64,000 nucleotides of DNA from Pirellula sp. GTDB taxonomy: Bacteria > Planctomycetota > Planctomycetia > Pirellulales > Lacipirellulaceae. The position numbers and the translations under genes are program-made. The notes beneath the pieces were generated by a model. It ran no database searches. It was not told the origin of the DNA and saw only the letters and a list, made by a program, of their open reading frames with translations. Positions 16,577 through 27,825 of the stretch are shown in pieces. Each line of letters opens with the position of its first letter. Position 1 is the stretch's first letter. The DNA lies in NCBI GenBank assembly GCA_013822725.1, contig PNKX01000020.1, positions 1-64,000 of the forward strand. The letters run 5' to 3'.

Positions 16577-17452
16577 CTATCCCCCAAACAACGACGGCGC
16601 CACCGGCCAGATCGCCAGGTAGATGTGATCGAGCACGATGCTCAGCAGTAGATCAAGAATGATGATCGAGACGAATGAGTAAACGAACGCGGTGGTCGCG
16701 GCCCGGCCGACCCCTTCGGCGCCCGGCAGGCAGTTGAAGCCGCGGTAGCAACTGATGATCCCAATGACGGCGCCGAAGACGACGCTTTTTGCTACGCCGT
16801 AAAAGAGGTCCCAGTTCTCGACGAATCGCTGCGAGTTCGTGCTGTAGTGGTGGTAGTCGATCCCCAGGAACTGCACGCAGTAGAACGCCCCGCCGACGAC
16901 GCCCATGAAGATCGCCATGATCGTCAGCGACGGGATCAGCAGCAGGCAGCTGAGGAAACGCGGCACGACGAGGTAGTGAATTGGGTTCGCCCCCATCGCC
17001 GAGAGGGCGTCGATTTGCTCGGTGACTCGCATCGTGCCAAGTTCCGCCGCCATGGCACTGCCGACGCGGCCCGCAAGCATCGTCGCCGCCAGCACCGGGC
17101 CGAGTTCGCGGAACATCGATTTATTGATCACGCCCCCGAGTTGCGTCTCGAGGCCGAAGTTGCGGAACTGCGTGTACGACTGCACGGCCAGCACCATGCC
17201 GGTGAAGGCGCCGATGATGGCGACGACCGGCAGACTTTGCACGCCGATGGCGTACATGTTGTTGATCAGCGTGTCGCGCCGCGGCAAGCGACTGAACATC
17301 CAGAGGATGGCGCTCCACGCGAAGAGCGTCATGTCGCCGAGCCCCTCAATCATCCGGATCACGACGGCGCCGAAATCGGCGATCCCTTCGCTGATCCGCC
17401 ACAGGGGCCCGCCCGTGGTGCGCTCGTTCGGGTAGCTACTACCAGTAGACAT
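16577..17452 (-). CDS. mlaE: MlaE-type lipid transporter permease
   Basis: A 291-residue permease of the MlaE family with five or six TM helices and the conserved core EQIDALSAMGANPIHYLVVP. It is the membrane channel of the Mla ABC transporter encoded with the next two genes. The start MSTGSSYPNERTTGG is preferred. The frame stays open 32 codons upstream, but those codons include twelve consecutive Leu, eleven of them from an 11-unit trinucleotide repeat, which looks like microsatellite rather than conserved protein. If the longer start were used it would add a second hydrophobic segment. Confidence 0.9.
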   Translation of the reverse strand: MSTGSSYPNERTTGGPLWRISEGIADFGAVVIRMIEGLGDMTLFAWSAILWMFSRLPRRDTLINNMYAIGVQSLPVVAIIGAFTGMVLAVQSYTQFRNFGLETQLGGVINKSMFRELGPVLAATMLAGRVGSAMAAELGTMRVTEQIDALSAMGANPIHYLVVPRFLSCLLLIPSLTIMAIFMGVVGGAFYCVQFLGIDYHHYSTNSQRFVENWDLFYGVAKSVVFGAVIGIISCYRGFNCLPGAEGVGRAATTAFVYSFVSIIILDLLLSIVLDHIYLAIWPVAPSLFGG

Positions 17453-17469
17453 TGAATGAATGCCAGCGA

Positions 17470-17505
<36 letters not shown>

Positions 17506-17899
17506 GCCGGGAGCCGCAGCCGACCGCGGCGATAGAAGAGTCATCCACTTCATCGTTCGACCTGCCGAACCGTTCTGCTTGAACAAAGTCGTTCGGCGGG
17601 AATGTTTTGTTTGGCTAGGAAAGAGGCGTAAGATGGCGAGCGTTCTTTCAACTCGCTCAATTGAAGAGACCGCGGATTGCGCGGATCTCGCGGGTACGAA
17701 TTCGCTAGAGTCGCAGCTTCATCCGTGAAATCAGCGAAATCCGCGGCTGCCTCGTTTTCTTGTCGTTAGCCCAAGTTTTCCTTTGACGATTCCCCACCAG
17801 CTTCGTCTTTCACTGGTAGCACGGCTCGGAGCGAACCCGCCGGCGGCGGACCGGACCGTCGCCGACGCCAGCCTGCAGGGACCGAGGGGGGCGACCACG

Positions 17900-18400
17900 G
17901 TGGACGAACTGCTGGCAGCGCATGCCGACGTTCTCTACCGGTACGCCCTGCGGATGGTCCGCGACCGCCAGCAGGCGGAGGATTTGACTCAGGAAACGCT
18001 GCTGCGAGGTTGGCGACAGCGGGCGAAGCTGCGGGAACCGGCGGCAGCGCGAGTTTGGCTGCTGCGGATCGCGACGAACATCCATCGCGATGGGTTGCGC
18101 ATTGCGAAACCGACGGCGGCGTTGGCGTTTGAGCCGACCTGCGGCTCCGTTGGCGTCGAGGGTCGGTTGGAACAGCGAGAAACGGTCGACGCGGTGATGG
18201 CGGCTCTTGACGAGTTGCCGGCGCGACAGCGGCAGGTAATTCACTTGGTCACGATTGAACAACTAACGCACGACGACGCGGCGGCGGTGCTGGAGATTTC
18301 GGTCGACGCGTTGAAGGCGAGCCTTTCACTCGCGCGGCGGACGATGCGCGAGCGGCTCAAGCCGATTTTCGACGAGGTTCGTGGGGCGCGGACGGAATGA
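17900..18400 (+). CDS. ECF-type RNA polymerase sigma factor
   Basis: A 166-residue ECF sigma factor. Region 2 is VLYRYALRMVRDRQQAEDLT, then TLLRGWR; region 4 is ELPARQRQVIHLV and THDDAAAVLEISVDALKASL. The GTG at 17900 has GAGGGGGG upstream and gives a typical N-terminus (MDELLAAHADVLYRY). A TTG at 17783 would add 39 residues that look non-conserved, so it is second choice. The stop overlaps the anti-sigma start (ATGA), which indicates translational coupling. It should steer RNA polymerase to envelope-stress-type promoters and be held inactive by the next gene product. Confidence 0.85.
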   Translation: MDELLAAHADVLYRYALRMVRDRQQAEDLTQETLLRGWRQRAKLREPAAARVWLLRIATNIHRDGLRIAKPTAALAFEPTCGSVGVEGRLEQRETVDAVMAALDELPARQRQVIHLVTIEQLTHDDAAAVLEISVDALKASLSLARRTMRERLKPIFDEVRGARTE

Positions 18401-19041
18401 GTACTAATAACTCAATGGGACAGCCTGAACCGACAACGGAATGCGCGTGGCTTGACCCGTTTCTCGACGGCGAGTTGGAGGGCGAGGGAGCCGTTCGCTT
18501 CGAGGCCCATTGGCCGCAGTGTGCGACTTGCCGCGAGACGATCGAACAGCAGCGGTGGATTGACGGCGCCTTGCGCTCGGACGAATTGACGGGGCATTCC
18601 GTACCGGCGACGGTGCTGACGGCGACCGCGGATGCGATCCGGATCGCCCGACGAAAACAACGGTTGCGACGAATGCTGGCCGGCGGACTCGTCGCCGCGG
18701 CGAGCGTTGCGTTACTCGCGACCTGGCAACTGCGTGAGCCCAATGCAGCCCCCGGCTCCGCCGGGGGGTCGGCCACCATGCCGGTAGACGTCGTCCAACG
18801 TGACGCTACCCCCCGGCAGAGCCGGGGGCTGAAGGAGAGCCGGGCGCGAGGAATTGAGATCGCAACCGCGACGAAGAGCGTCGCCACCTTCACCGCCGGC
18901 GGCAGCGGCATCGCGGTCCCCGTCGCCAGCGATTCGCCCGACGTGACAATCGTGCAGTTTTACTCGACCACCGAAGCTGACCGCCGCATGCAGCGGCAGC
19001 GGGAGTTGGAAGCCAAGTACCGTGAACTCATTGGAGGTTAA
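18397..19041 (+). CDS. Zinc-finger anti-sigma factor, single-pass membrane
   Basis: A 214-residue anti-sigma factor. The N-terminal zinc-binding fold has WLDPFLDGELEGEG and the ligand set His38-x3-Cys42-x2-Cys45. One TM helix follows (about residues 89-106, LAGGLVAAASVALLATW), then a periplasmic tail of ~110 residues. Residues 117-144 of the tail are encoded by a palindromic element (18747-18830) whose left arm is identical to one inside thiE. The start overlaps the sigma gene by four bases. The tail is the likely sensor part, so the inserted peptide lies in the region exposed outside the membrane. Confidence 0.88.
   Translation: MSTNNSMGQPEPTTECAWLDPFLDGELEGEGAVRFEAHWPQCATCRETIEQQRWIDGALRSDELTGHSVPATVLTATADAIRIARRKQRLRRMLAGGLVAAASVALLATWQLREPNAAPGSAGGSATMPVDVVQRDATPRQSRGLKESRARGIEIATATKSVATFTAGGSGIAVPVASDSPDVTIVQFYSTTEADRRMQRQRELEAKYRELIGG
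18747..18830. repeat. Palindromic element R3 in frame inside the anti-sigma gene
   Basis: AGCCCCCGGCTCCGCCGGGG begins the left arm and GCCGGGGGCT ends the right arm. The 84 bases equal 28 codons and keep the frame. The left 23 bases are identical to those of the element in thiE (25391-25413), while the middle sections differ. Confidence 0.85.
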
Positions 19042-19051
19042 ATAACTCGCT

Positions 19052-20254
19052 ATGGTTAACTTTTCATCTTCGACCAAATGGCTCTGGGGCCTGTTCACAG
19101 TCGGAGTTCTCGTCGTCGCACGCCCCGCAATTGCAGACGAAACCAAGGCCAGCGTCTCGAAGAAAGTGGACCCGTTCGAAGCCGCGGCCAAGCAATCGGC
19201 TTCCAAGGAAAGCTCGAACCAAGCGATGCCTGCGTTCGTTGACTCACCGGTCGCCATCGATCAGCCGTACGAGCAGGTTCTCGTGGGGTCGATGAGAAAG
19301 GAACTCGACGACACGAAGGCGGAACTCGCCAAGACGAAGCAGCTCATTGGCGAGGTGATTCACGAGTACAAGCGGAGCAGCGCGACGCCCGACCTGCCGC
19401 CGCTGCCAGACGCCGAGGTTCGCATCTTCCAAATAAAGAACACTTCGGCGGACGACGCCGCGGACAAAATCAAATTGCTCATCGGCACGCAACCCGTGCG
19501 GATTGCGATCGACGAAGCGTCCAATGGCCTGATCGTCTTCGGCAAGGCCGAGGCGCTTACGCAGGTCGAGCAATTGGTGATCAAACTCGACGACCTCGCC
19601 GTCGCGGGCAGGGACGGGTTCTCGGCGTCGCCAGCCAAAGACGGCGCCCCCAAAGAGCCGGCCGCCCCGCGTCGAACGCTGATGCTGCGGGTCTTCTGGC
19701 TCGCCGATGGCGTGGATGGGTTCGACAATCCTGACGATTATCTTCCATTTCCCGCCGTCCAATCGCTAGGCAAACTCGGCATCACCCACCCACGACTCGT
19801 CACTCAAACGGTGACGTCGATTTCAGTCGAAGAAAACGCCGAGGCGGTGCCATTCTCCACGCAAGTCCCCGCCGTGCTGTTCGAGCAGCCGATGCGAATG
19901 ATTCTGAACGGCGATCTTTCGGCGACAGCGGACAACAGGTCGCTGGTGGACATGCATCTGACGATTGAAAAAGGGGGCTCCGTCTGCGAGATGAGCGGCT
20001 CGTTGGCTGCGCCGATAGGGCACTTCATGGTGCTCGGCACGGCGAACTCGGTGATTCCGGAGCAACAAGCGACCGACCCCACGGCTGCGGAGGGGGGCAG
20101 GGGTGGGATGCCGACGGGTTACGGGGAGCGTGGCGGCGAGATGGGGCGCGGCGGGGCAATGCGCGAATTGCCAGCGGCGAAGTACAACGCCTCGCGGTTC
20201 GCCTTTGTCGTGCAGGTGATTGAAGCCGAGAGCTTTGAGCGGAGCGGCGATTGA
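19052..20254 (+). CDS. Exported protein with secretin N-type domain
   Basis: A 400-residue exported protein with a signal peptide (to about residue 28, ARPAIADE), a coiled-coil stretch (about 78-108) and one domain at 122-182 (VRIFQIKNTSADDAADKIK, SNGLIVFGKAEALTQVEQL). That domain matches the short N-domains of secretins (NolW/secretin_N), which act as ring-forming modules. No secretin pore domain follows; the remaining ~200 residues are unassigned and end in a Gly/Met/Arg-rich stretch. It starts 11 bases after the anti-sigma gene and ends at a terminator, so it belongs to the sigma/anti-sigma operon and may be the envelope component it serves (inference). Confidence 0.8.
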   Translation: MVNFSSSTKWLWGLFTVGVLVVARPAIADETKASVSKKVDPFEAAAKQSASKESSNQAMPAFVDSPVAIDQPYEQVLVGSMRKELDDTKAELAKTKQLIGEVIHEYKRSSATPDLPPLPDAEVRIFQIKNTSADDAADKIKLLIGTQPVRIAIDEASNGLIVFGKAEALTQVEQLVIKLDDLAVAGRDGFSASPAKDGAPKEPAAPRRTLMLRVFWLADGVDGFDNPDDYLPFPAVQSLGKLGITHPRLVTQTVTSISVEENAEAVPFSTQVPAVLFEQPMRMILNGDLSATADNRSLVDMHLTIEKGGSVCEMSGSLAAPIGHFMVLGTANSVIPEQQATDPTAAEGGRGGMPTGYGERGGEMGRGGAMRELPAAKYNASRFAFVVQVIEAESFERSGD

Positions 20255-20320
20255 GAGTGAGGGGCCCGGCGGGTTTGGGCGCGAGTGGCGCCCGATTGAT
20301 TGGGAAGGCGACGTCCCACG

Positions 20321-20355
20321 GCCCCCGGCTTGAAGAGCCGGGGGCTAATTTTTTT
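20321..20355 (+). terminator. Terminator of the sigma/anti-sigma operon, built from an R3 hairpin
   Basis: A perfect 10-base-pair stem, GCCCCCGGCT (20321-20330) with AGCCGGGGGC (20336-20345), then AA and seven T. The stem is the same sequence type as the R3 elements found inside genes. Confidence 0.85.
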
Positions 20356-20363
20356 GTCGGCAC

Positions 20364-20822
20364 TCAGTCGTGGCGAGCGCGGACGGCGACGGCCATCAGG
20401 ATCACCGCCAAGACGCTGAAGATCCCGATGTGAATCCCGGCGTATGCCATGATGCCAACGAGGATTGCCAGCGAACCGAGGTACGCGACGGCGCGGCCGG
20501 CGACTGAGGCGCGAGCGTCGGTTCTTTCGCCGGCGGCGTCGTCGACCGCAGTAATCGTCTCGACGATCGCCGGCGCGAGCATCCAAACGCAGAACACGGC
20601 GACGCAAATCATCCAGGTGGCGGTTTGACTGACGCCGGCCAGTTCGCGGACCCACGTCAGCGCGAACAGCGACACGAAGAGGGTAATGACGTTCCACTGC
20701 CACCAGGGACGCTTGTGACCCAGCCGCCAGAAGTCGCCTGGTTTGGCGGCGGCAGCGGCGACCGCGGGGGCCGGTTCGTCGTCGAGAGAATCGAAATCAG
20801 GCGAGTCGGCGTTCTTGTGCAT
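20364..20822 (-). CDS. Small membrane protein, unknown
   Basis: A 152-residue protein with an acidic/Ala-rich cytoplasmic start (residues 1-35), then four hydrophobic segments: WNVITLFVSLFALTWV, ATWMICVAVFCVWMLAPAI, YLGSLAILVGIMAYAG and IGIFSVLAVILMAVAV. No family is recognised. The ATG at 20822 is preferred over a TTG five codons earlier. The gene lies between two R3-type hairpin terminators that serve its neighbours, so it is probably transcribed alone. Confidence 0.7.
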   Translation of the reverse strand: MHKNADSPDFDSLDDEPAPAVAAAAAKPGDFWRLGHKRPWWQWNVITLFVSLFALTWVRELAGVSQTATWMICVAVFCVWMLAPAIVETITAVDDAAGERTDARASVAGRAVAYLGSLAILVGIMAYAGIHIGIFSVLAVILMAVAVRARHD

Positions 20823-20835
20823 AGCGTGAGCGTCC

Positions 20836-20871
20836 AAAAAAATTAGCCCCCGGTCAATGACCGGGGGCTAA
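20836..20871 (-). terminator. clpC terminator, R3-type hairpin
   Basis: On the minus strand, TTAGCCCCCGGTC (20859-20871) pairs perfectly over 13 bases with GACCGGGGGCTAA (20843-20855), with a 3-base loop, followed by seven T. It lies 87 bases beyond the clpC stop. Confidence 0.88.
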
Positions 20872-20957
20872 ATGGGACGTTTCTATTTATCGGACTAAGC
20901 AGGGCCGCCGGGATGAACCCGGCGGCTCGCTTTTGTTCAATCGACGCTTTCGCTCGC

Positions 20958-23528
<2,571 letters not shown>

Positions 23529-23590
23529 AGCCCCTCCTCCCCTGGTGTGGTCCCTAGCCGATGCGTCAGGCGGCGGTCGATCAATGGGGC

Positions 23591-24232
23591 TTAGGCAGCG
23601 ATCTTCCCGTCAGACGCATCGGCGATTGTATTGGTCGACGCTTCCTTGGTCGGTAATTCGTAAATCTTGTCCTCTACTACGCTAGCGGGGCGAAGTCGTT
23701 CGCGCTCTTGCGCAATCTCGTGTCGCCACGCGGCGGCCGTTTCGAGCAACTCCAAGCGATCGAGTTGTTCGGCGGCCGCGGCAGTTCGTTCTTCGTGTCG
23801 CAACAGGGTGGCCAGCATCAGGCGGGCCTCCGCGTCGCGCGGGTCGTACTTCAGTAATTTTAGCAGCGTCTGCTCGGCCGAAACCCAGTCATGCGCGAGG
23901 TAAGCCGTGAGGGCCTCGCGAAACCAGGCGTCGCTCCGCTCGGCGGGTTGAACCGCCGCGCCGTCGCCAGCCGACAGTTCGGACAAGAGTCGCCGCCAGT
24001 CGGCTCGCCCTTCGAGCCATGCCAGCAGCCAAATCACTCCCGCCGCCCCGAGGGCGCTCCACCGCATTCGCACCGGCAACCATTCGTTCCAGACGAAGGT
24101 TGTCGCCGCGAGTGCGTTGACCAGCGCGGTAAATCCTACCGCCAGCGTCAAACCGGCCCAAGACCCCCGCGTCCAGAGTTGCGGAAGGCCGGGCCAGAGA
24201 TAGGCTGACCAGTGGAGTTTGGGCTGCGGCAC
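23591..24232 (-). CDS. Membrane protein with C-terminal TPR-like helices
   Basis: A 213-residue protein. Residues 10-70 hold two hydrophobic helices (LTLAVGFTALVNALAATTFV, WSALGAAGVIWLLAWL). Residues 95-185 are helical with a tetratricopeptide-like pattern (WFREALTAYLAHDWVSAEQT, then LLKYDPRDAEARLMLATLLR). That arrangement suggests a small membrane-anchored adaptor; no named family was recognised. It precedes clpC on the same strand by 62 bases, so co-transcription is possible. Confidence 0.72.
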   Translation of the reverse strand: MPQPKLHWSAYLWPGLPQLWTRGSWAGLTLAVGFTALVNALAATTFVWNEWLPVRMRWSALGAAGVIWLLAWLEGRADWRRLLSELSAGDGAAVQPAERSDAWFREALTAYLAHDWVSAEQTLLKLLKYDPRDAEARLMLATLLRHEERTAAAAEQLDRLELLETAAAWRHEIAQERERLRPASVVEDKIYELPTKEASTNTIADASDGKIAA

Positions 24233-24792
24233 GATCAGCTCTTCTCCTGCCGTCGATCAACCCGCAGTTCCGCGAGCCGAGGGCATCGAGCGTCACCTTG
24301 CGGTGCGCGATCCCCCGACTCGTCGGAGACAGCGGTGTGAAAGTCTAGCCCGCGGAGCCGCTGAATCAAGGCAACCGCAAGTGGCATAGGGGGTTAGGCT
24401 GCGTTGAATCTCTGGTTACGGGGCGCGATTTTGCCGCGCACGCCGTCGGGGCGCACGCCGCGATGCTTCGCGACACGTCTCGTTGTGGGAAGAAGGGGAA
24501 GATAACGATAATGCCGGCCAGCGGCGAGGTCGGTTTCCGGTGTGATAGCAGGAAGAAACGGCGACGGTGGCGGCCTCTCCAAGTGCCAAAAAGAATTCGC
24601 CGCTCACTCCCAGAATGTAGTAGATAAGTCACCAACCTAGCCGGACCGCCACGCGGTCCGGGCAGCGGCGCGGATCAGATTGGCTTGCTGAGCGGGTAAG
24701 CGGGTTCGTCCCGGAGGGCGTGGCCCTCCGGCTAGGTGGGCCGTGGATTTGGACGGCTAGTGGGCCCGGGTGACTGGGCTATATATGAAGTA
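24233..24792. other. 560-base gap with small hairpins, no gene seen
   Basis: No reading frame looks coding. Two hairpin words lie at the right: CCGGACCGCCACGCGGTCCGG-type at about 24642-24662 and CCGGAGGGCGTGGCCCTCCGG-type at about 24713-24734. Neither is followed by a T run. The thiE fusion gene starts at 24793. Confidence 0.45.
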
Positions 24793-25917
24793 ATGACCGA
24801 TCATGGCGCTATTCGTGTGCTCGACGCTTCGCTCAACCGGGCGACCGAGGGGCTGCGCGTCGTCGAAGATTATGTGCGATTCGTACTCGACGACCGGCAT
24901 CTGACCGAGCAATTCAAGCGGCTGCGGCACGATCTGGCCGCGGCGGGGGCGTTGCTGCCGCTTGCCGAGCGACATGCGGCGCGGGACACCCAGGCCGACG
25001 TGGGGACGACCGTATCGACGCCGAGCGAAGCTGTTCGCGGCGATGCGTGGCAAGTTTGCGTGGCGAGTTTGGAGCGGGTGAAGCAGTCGCTGCGGAGTTT
25101 GGAGGAGTTTTCGAAGGTGTCGCTGCCCGCTTCCGCTGGGGAGTTTGAACGACTGCGTTATTGGCTTTACACGCTGGAAGCGGCGGTGGGGCGGACGGTT
25201 GATGCCGTCGAACGCTTGGCCGAGGCGCGGTTGTATGTGCTGATCGATGGCGGTGAGTCGGAAGCGGCGTTTGTGACGCTCGTCGAGGAATTGGTGGCGG
25301 CGCGGGTCGATATGATTCAGTTGCGGGCGAAGGGGCTGGACGATCGCGAGTTGTTATCTCGCGCCCGGCGGCTGGTGGCGATTGCGGGTCAGCCCCCGGC
25401 TCCGCCGGGGGGTTGCGGCGGTGACGGGATGGATGACCGTTCGCGGGGCTGCCCCCCGGCGGAGCCGGGGGCTACAAAACGGGCGCCGCTGGTCATCATC
25501 AACGATCGCCCCGATATTGCGGCGCTCGCCGACGCCGATGGGGTGCATTTGGGGCAGGACGACCTGCGGTTGAAGGACGCCCGCGCGATTGTAGGCCCAC
25601 GACGGTTGATCGGCGTCTCGACCCACTCGATCGACCAGGCGCGGGCCGCGGTGCTCAACGGCGCCAATTATCTAGGGGTAGGGCCGACCTTCCCGTCGCA
25701 GACAAAGTCGTTCGACGAGTTTCCAGGATTGGAATTCGTCCGTGAGGTCGCCGCGGAGATTCGCCTGCCGGCGTTCGCCATTGGGGGAATCACGTCACAG
25801 AACGTCGGCCAAGTGATGGCGGCCGGTTTGCGTCGCGTGGCGGTCGCCTCTGCGGTGACGGCGGCCTCTAAGCCGCAAGCGGCGGCGACGGCGTTGCGAG
25901 CCGTGCTGCACTCGTAG
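24793..25917 (+). CDS. thiE: Thiamine-phosphate synthase, ThiD2-ThiE fusion
   Basis: A 374-residue fusion. Residues 1-150 match the ThiD2-type N-terminal domain also fused to ThiE in cyanobacteria (RVLDASLNRATEGLRVVEDY). Residues 155-374 are the ThiE TIM barrel that joins HMP-pyrophosphate and thiazole phosphate: QLRAKGL, INDRPDIA, GVHLGQDDL, GVSTHS, GVGPTFPSQTKS and AIGGIT. Between RRLVAIAGQ and PLVIIND there is a Pro/Gly-rich peptide of ~28 residues not found in ordinary ThiE. It is encoded by the palindromic element at 25391-25474 and is in frame. The start MTDHGAIRVLD matches the ThiD2 N-terminus; an upstream in-frame start is unlikely. Confidence 0.93.
   Translation: MTDHGAIRVLDASLNRATEGLRVVEDYVRFVLDDRHLTEQFKRLRHDLAAAGALLPLAERHAARDTQADVGTTVSTPSEAVRGDAWQVCVASLERVKQSLRSLEEFSKVSLPASAGEFERLRYWLYTLEAAVGRTVDAVERLAEARLYVLIDGGESEAAFVTLVEELVAARVDMIQLRAKGLDDRELLSRARRLVAIAGQPPAPPGGCGGDGMDDRSRGCPPAEPGATKRAPLVIINDRPDIAALADADGVHLGQDDLRLKDARAIVGPRRLIGVSTHSIDQARAAVLNGANYLGVGPTFPSQTKSFDEFPGLEFVREVAAEIRLPAFAIGGITSQNVGQVMAAGLRRVAVASAVTAASKPQAAATALRAVLHS
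25391..25474. repeat. Palindromic element R3 in frame inside thiE
   Basis: Arms AGCCCCCGGCTCCGCCGGGG and CCCCGGCGGAGCCGGGGGCT flank about 38 bases. At 84 bases it is a whole number of codons. It encodes the extra Pro/Gly peptide between two core strands of the ThiE barrel. The left arm is identical to that in the anti-sigma gene. Confidence 0.88.
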
Positions 25918-26027
25918 CCGCGGCTCAACGAGCCGCCGGGGCCCCGAAACCCTCACATCAGAAATCATAAATCCTAAATCATAAATCCCTTATAATGCTG
26001 CTCCGGCGGGTCGTTGACCCGCGGCTA
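25917..26027. repeat. Inverted pair of R4 elements between thiE and the GTP:mannose-1-P gene
   Basis: GCCGCGGCTCAACGAGCC just after the thiE stop faces CCGGCGGGTCGTTGACCCG (26002-26020). Between them are A/T-rich words (AAATCATAAATCCTAAATC). The same arrangement occurs at 50671-50829, and single copies lie at 45829-45856 and 48776-48803. Confidence 0.75.
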
Positions 26028-26050
26028 CTTTCTCTAGTCACGATCTCCCC

Positions 26051-27133
26051 ATGCTCCACGCAGTGATTATGGCCGGCGGCGCCGGCACTCGATTCTGGCC
26101 TGCCAGCCGGGCCGACTTGCCGAAGCAGCTGCTCGCGCTCGCCGGCAAGCAGACGATGATTCGCCAGACGGTCGATCGGCTCGGCGATCTGGTCACGCCA
26201 GCACAGACGCTGATCGTCACCAACGAGCGGCTGATTCCCACGCTGCGGGAGCAACTCCCCGAGTTGCCGGAAACGTCGCTCGTCGGCGAGCCATGCAAGC
26301 GCGATACGGCTCCCTGCATCGGGTTGGCGGCGCTGCTGGTGGCGAAGCAAGATCCCGACGCGATCATGGCCGTGCTGCCAGCCGACCATGTGATTCGCAA
26401 TGCCGGACGTTTCCAAGATTCGATCCGACAGGCGGTGTCGCTCATCAAGAAGACGCCCGACCAGATCGTTACCTTCGGCATTCGACCGAACTACCCGGCG
26501 GAAATTTTCGGCTATATCCAGCGGGGCTCGCGCATCGACATCCACGACGAGGCGGCGCCGACGTTCGTCGTGAAGCGATTTCGCGAGAAGCCCGACCACG
26601 CCACGGCGACCGAGTACGTCAACTCGGGCGACTTCCTCTGGAACTCCGGCATCTTCATTTGGAAGGCGAAGACGATTCTCAACGCCCTCAAGGAGCGGCA
26701 GCCGGAAATGCTCGCCCACCTGCAAAAGATCGGCGACGCCTGGGGGACCGATCAGCAGCAGGAGGTGCTCACCCGCGAGTTCACGGCGATCAAAGGGATC
26801 TCGATCGACTACGCCGTGATGGAACATGCGAAGAACGTCGCTGTCATTGAAGCGCCATACGATTGGGACGATCTGGGCAGCTGGCAGTCGCTCGCGCGGC
26901 TGGTGGGTACAGACCGGTTTGACAACACGGTCGTCGGGCGGCATTTGGGGCTCAACACCACCGGCTCGATCATTCGCTCGAGCGACAATCACCTGGTGGT
27001 GACGATCGGGATGAAGGATTGTCTGGTAGTTCACACGCCAGACGCGACGCTGGTAGCGAACAAAAATGACGAAGAGGCGGTGCGCGAGGTGGTGAAGTTG
27101 TTGGAAGCGAAGGGGTGGAAGGAATATCTGTAG
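26051..27133 (+). CDS. Mannose-1-phosphate guanylyltransferase
   Basis: A 360-residue nucleotidyltransferase that makes GDP-mannose from GTP and mannose-1-phosphate for glycans. The signature GGAGTRFWPASR followed by PKQLL binds the nucleotide. Further motifs are LVGEPCKRDTAPCIGLAA, VLPADHVI, FGIRPNYPAEIFGYI, FREKPDHATA, WNSGIFIWKA, SIDYAVMEHA and WDDLGSW. It lacks the isomerase domain of bifunctional ManC/AlgA, so it is the short monofunctional type. An R4 repeat ends 23 bases upstream of the ATG. Confidence 0.93.
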   Translation: MLHAVIMAGGAGTRFWPASRADLPKQLLALAGKQTMIRQTVDRLGDLVTPAQTLIVTNERLIPTLREQLPELPETSLVGEPCKRDTAPCIGLAALLVAKQDPDAIMAVLPADHVIRNAGRFQDSIRQAVSLIKKTPDQIVTFGIRPNYPAEIFGYIQRGSRIDIHDEAAPTFVVKRFREKPDHATATEYVNSGDFLWNSGIFIWKAKTILNALKERQPEMLAHLQKIGDAWGTDQQQEVLTREFTAIKGISIDYAVMEHAKNVAVIEAPYDWDDLGSWQSLARLVGTDRFDNTVVGRHLGLNTTGSIIRSSDNHLVVTIGMKDCLVVHTPDATLVANKNDEEAVREVVKLLEAKGWKEYL

Positions 27134-27145
27134 GCATGCCTCGAC

Positions 27146-27220
27146 GGTGTCGGGAGCCTTTTGCCACTGGGGGCTCTCCATTGCGATTAATCTCGCCAGT
27201 GGCAAAAGGCTCCCGACACC
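27146..27220. repeat. Perfect 25-base inverted repeat before ruvX
   Basis: GGTGTCGGGAGCCTTTTGCC begins the left arm at 27146, and its exact 25-base complement ends at 27220. It belongs to the same family as 9776-9845. The TTG start of ruvX follows one base later. Confidence 0.88.
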
Positions 27221-27221
27221 T

Positions 27222-27680
27222 TTGGCTACGCCTCTCTCGCTTCGCATCGCTGGCATCGACTACGGGACGGTCCGCATCGGCATCGCCACGGCCGATTTGT
27301 CGGTGGGCATTGCCGGGCCGTACGAAACGTACAATCGCCGCAGCGAACGACTCGACGCCGAGTATTTCCGCACACTCGCCAAGGAAGAGCGAATTGGTCG
27401 GTTCGTCGTCGGTTTGCCGGTTCACTTGAGCGGCGGGGAGAGCCAGAAGTCACGCGAAGCGCGCGTCTTCGGCGACTGGCTAGCGCAACTTACGAGCGTG
27501 CCGGTCGAATACTTCGACGAGCGGTACACCAGCGCCGAAGCAGAAGAGATGCTGATGAGCGCTGGCCTGACGAAAAAGCGGCGGAAGGAGCGGCTTGATC
27601 AGCTGGCGGCGCAGATCATGCTGACGGCGTACCTTGAAGCGGGGGCGAAGGGGCAGGACGAGCCGGATTCGATTGGTTAG
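27222..27680 (+). CDS. ruvX: RuvX/YqgF-family Holliday junction resolvase-like nuclease
   Basis: A 152-residue YqgF-fold protein. RNase H-like motifs are IAGIDYGTVRIGIATAD with the first catalytic Asp, FVVGLPVHLSGG, the Glu/Asp-containing YFDERYTSAEAE, and the final acidic motif near RLDQLAAQIML. Family members act in pre-16S rRNA 5' maturation and/or recombination. The start is taken as the TTG at 27222, the first start codon after the perfect inverted repeat and nine codons before the conserved GIDYG. A start at 27147 would translate the repeat. Confidence 0.88.
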   Translation: MATPLSLRIAGIDYGTVRIGIATADLSVGIAGPYETYNRRSERLDAEYFRTLAKEERIGRFVVGLPVHLSGGESQKSREARVFGDWLAQLTSVPVEYFDERYTSAEAEEMLMSAGLTKKRRKERLDQLAAQIMLTAYLEAGAKGQDEPDSIG

Positions 27681-27736
27681 CGAATGCTTTCGGCCGCGAA
27701 GAATCGCAAAAGACGCAAAAAAAATAAGAGATGTAT

Positions 27737-27771
27737 GGGGTGGCATGCTCTTCGGTACTCCGATGAGCATG
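27737..27771. repeat. Half copy of an R1-like palindrome
   Basis: GGGGTGGCATGCTCTTCGGT starts a hairpin in which CATGCTC (27744-27750) pairs with GAGCATG (27765-27771) around TTCGGTACTCCGAT. The wording resembles the left half of R1. Confidence 0.5.
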
Positions 27772-27825
27772 TTTCTTTTTGTGAGTTCTGCGACTTTTCG
27801 CGGCTAACTCTCTTGGAGCGCGCAG

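Noticed and set aside
19052-20254. A type II/III secretion secretin
   Set aside because: Only one small secretin N-type domain is visible. The pore domain and all other secretion genes are missing.
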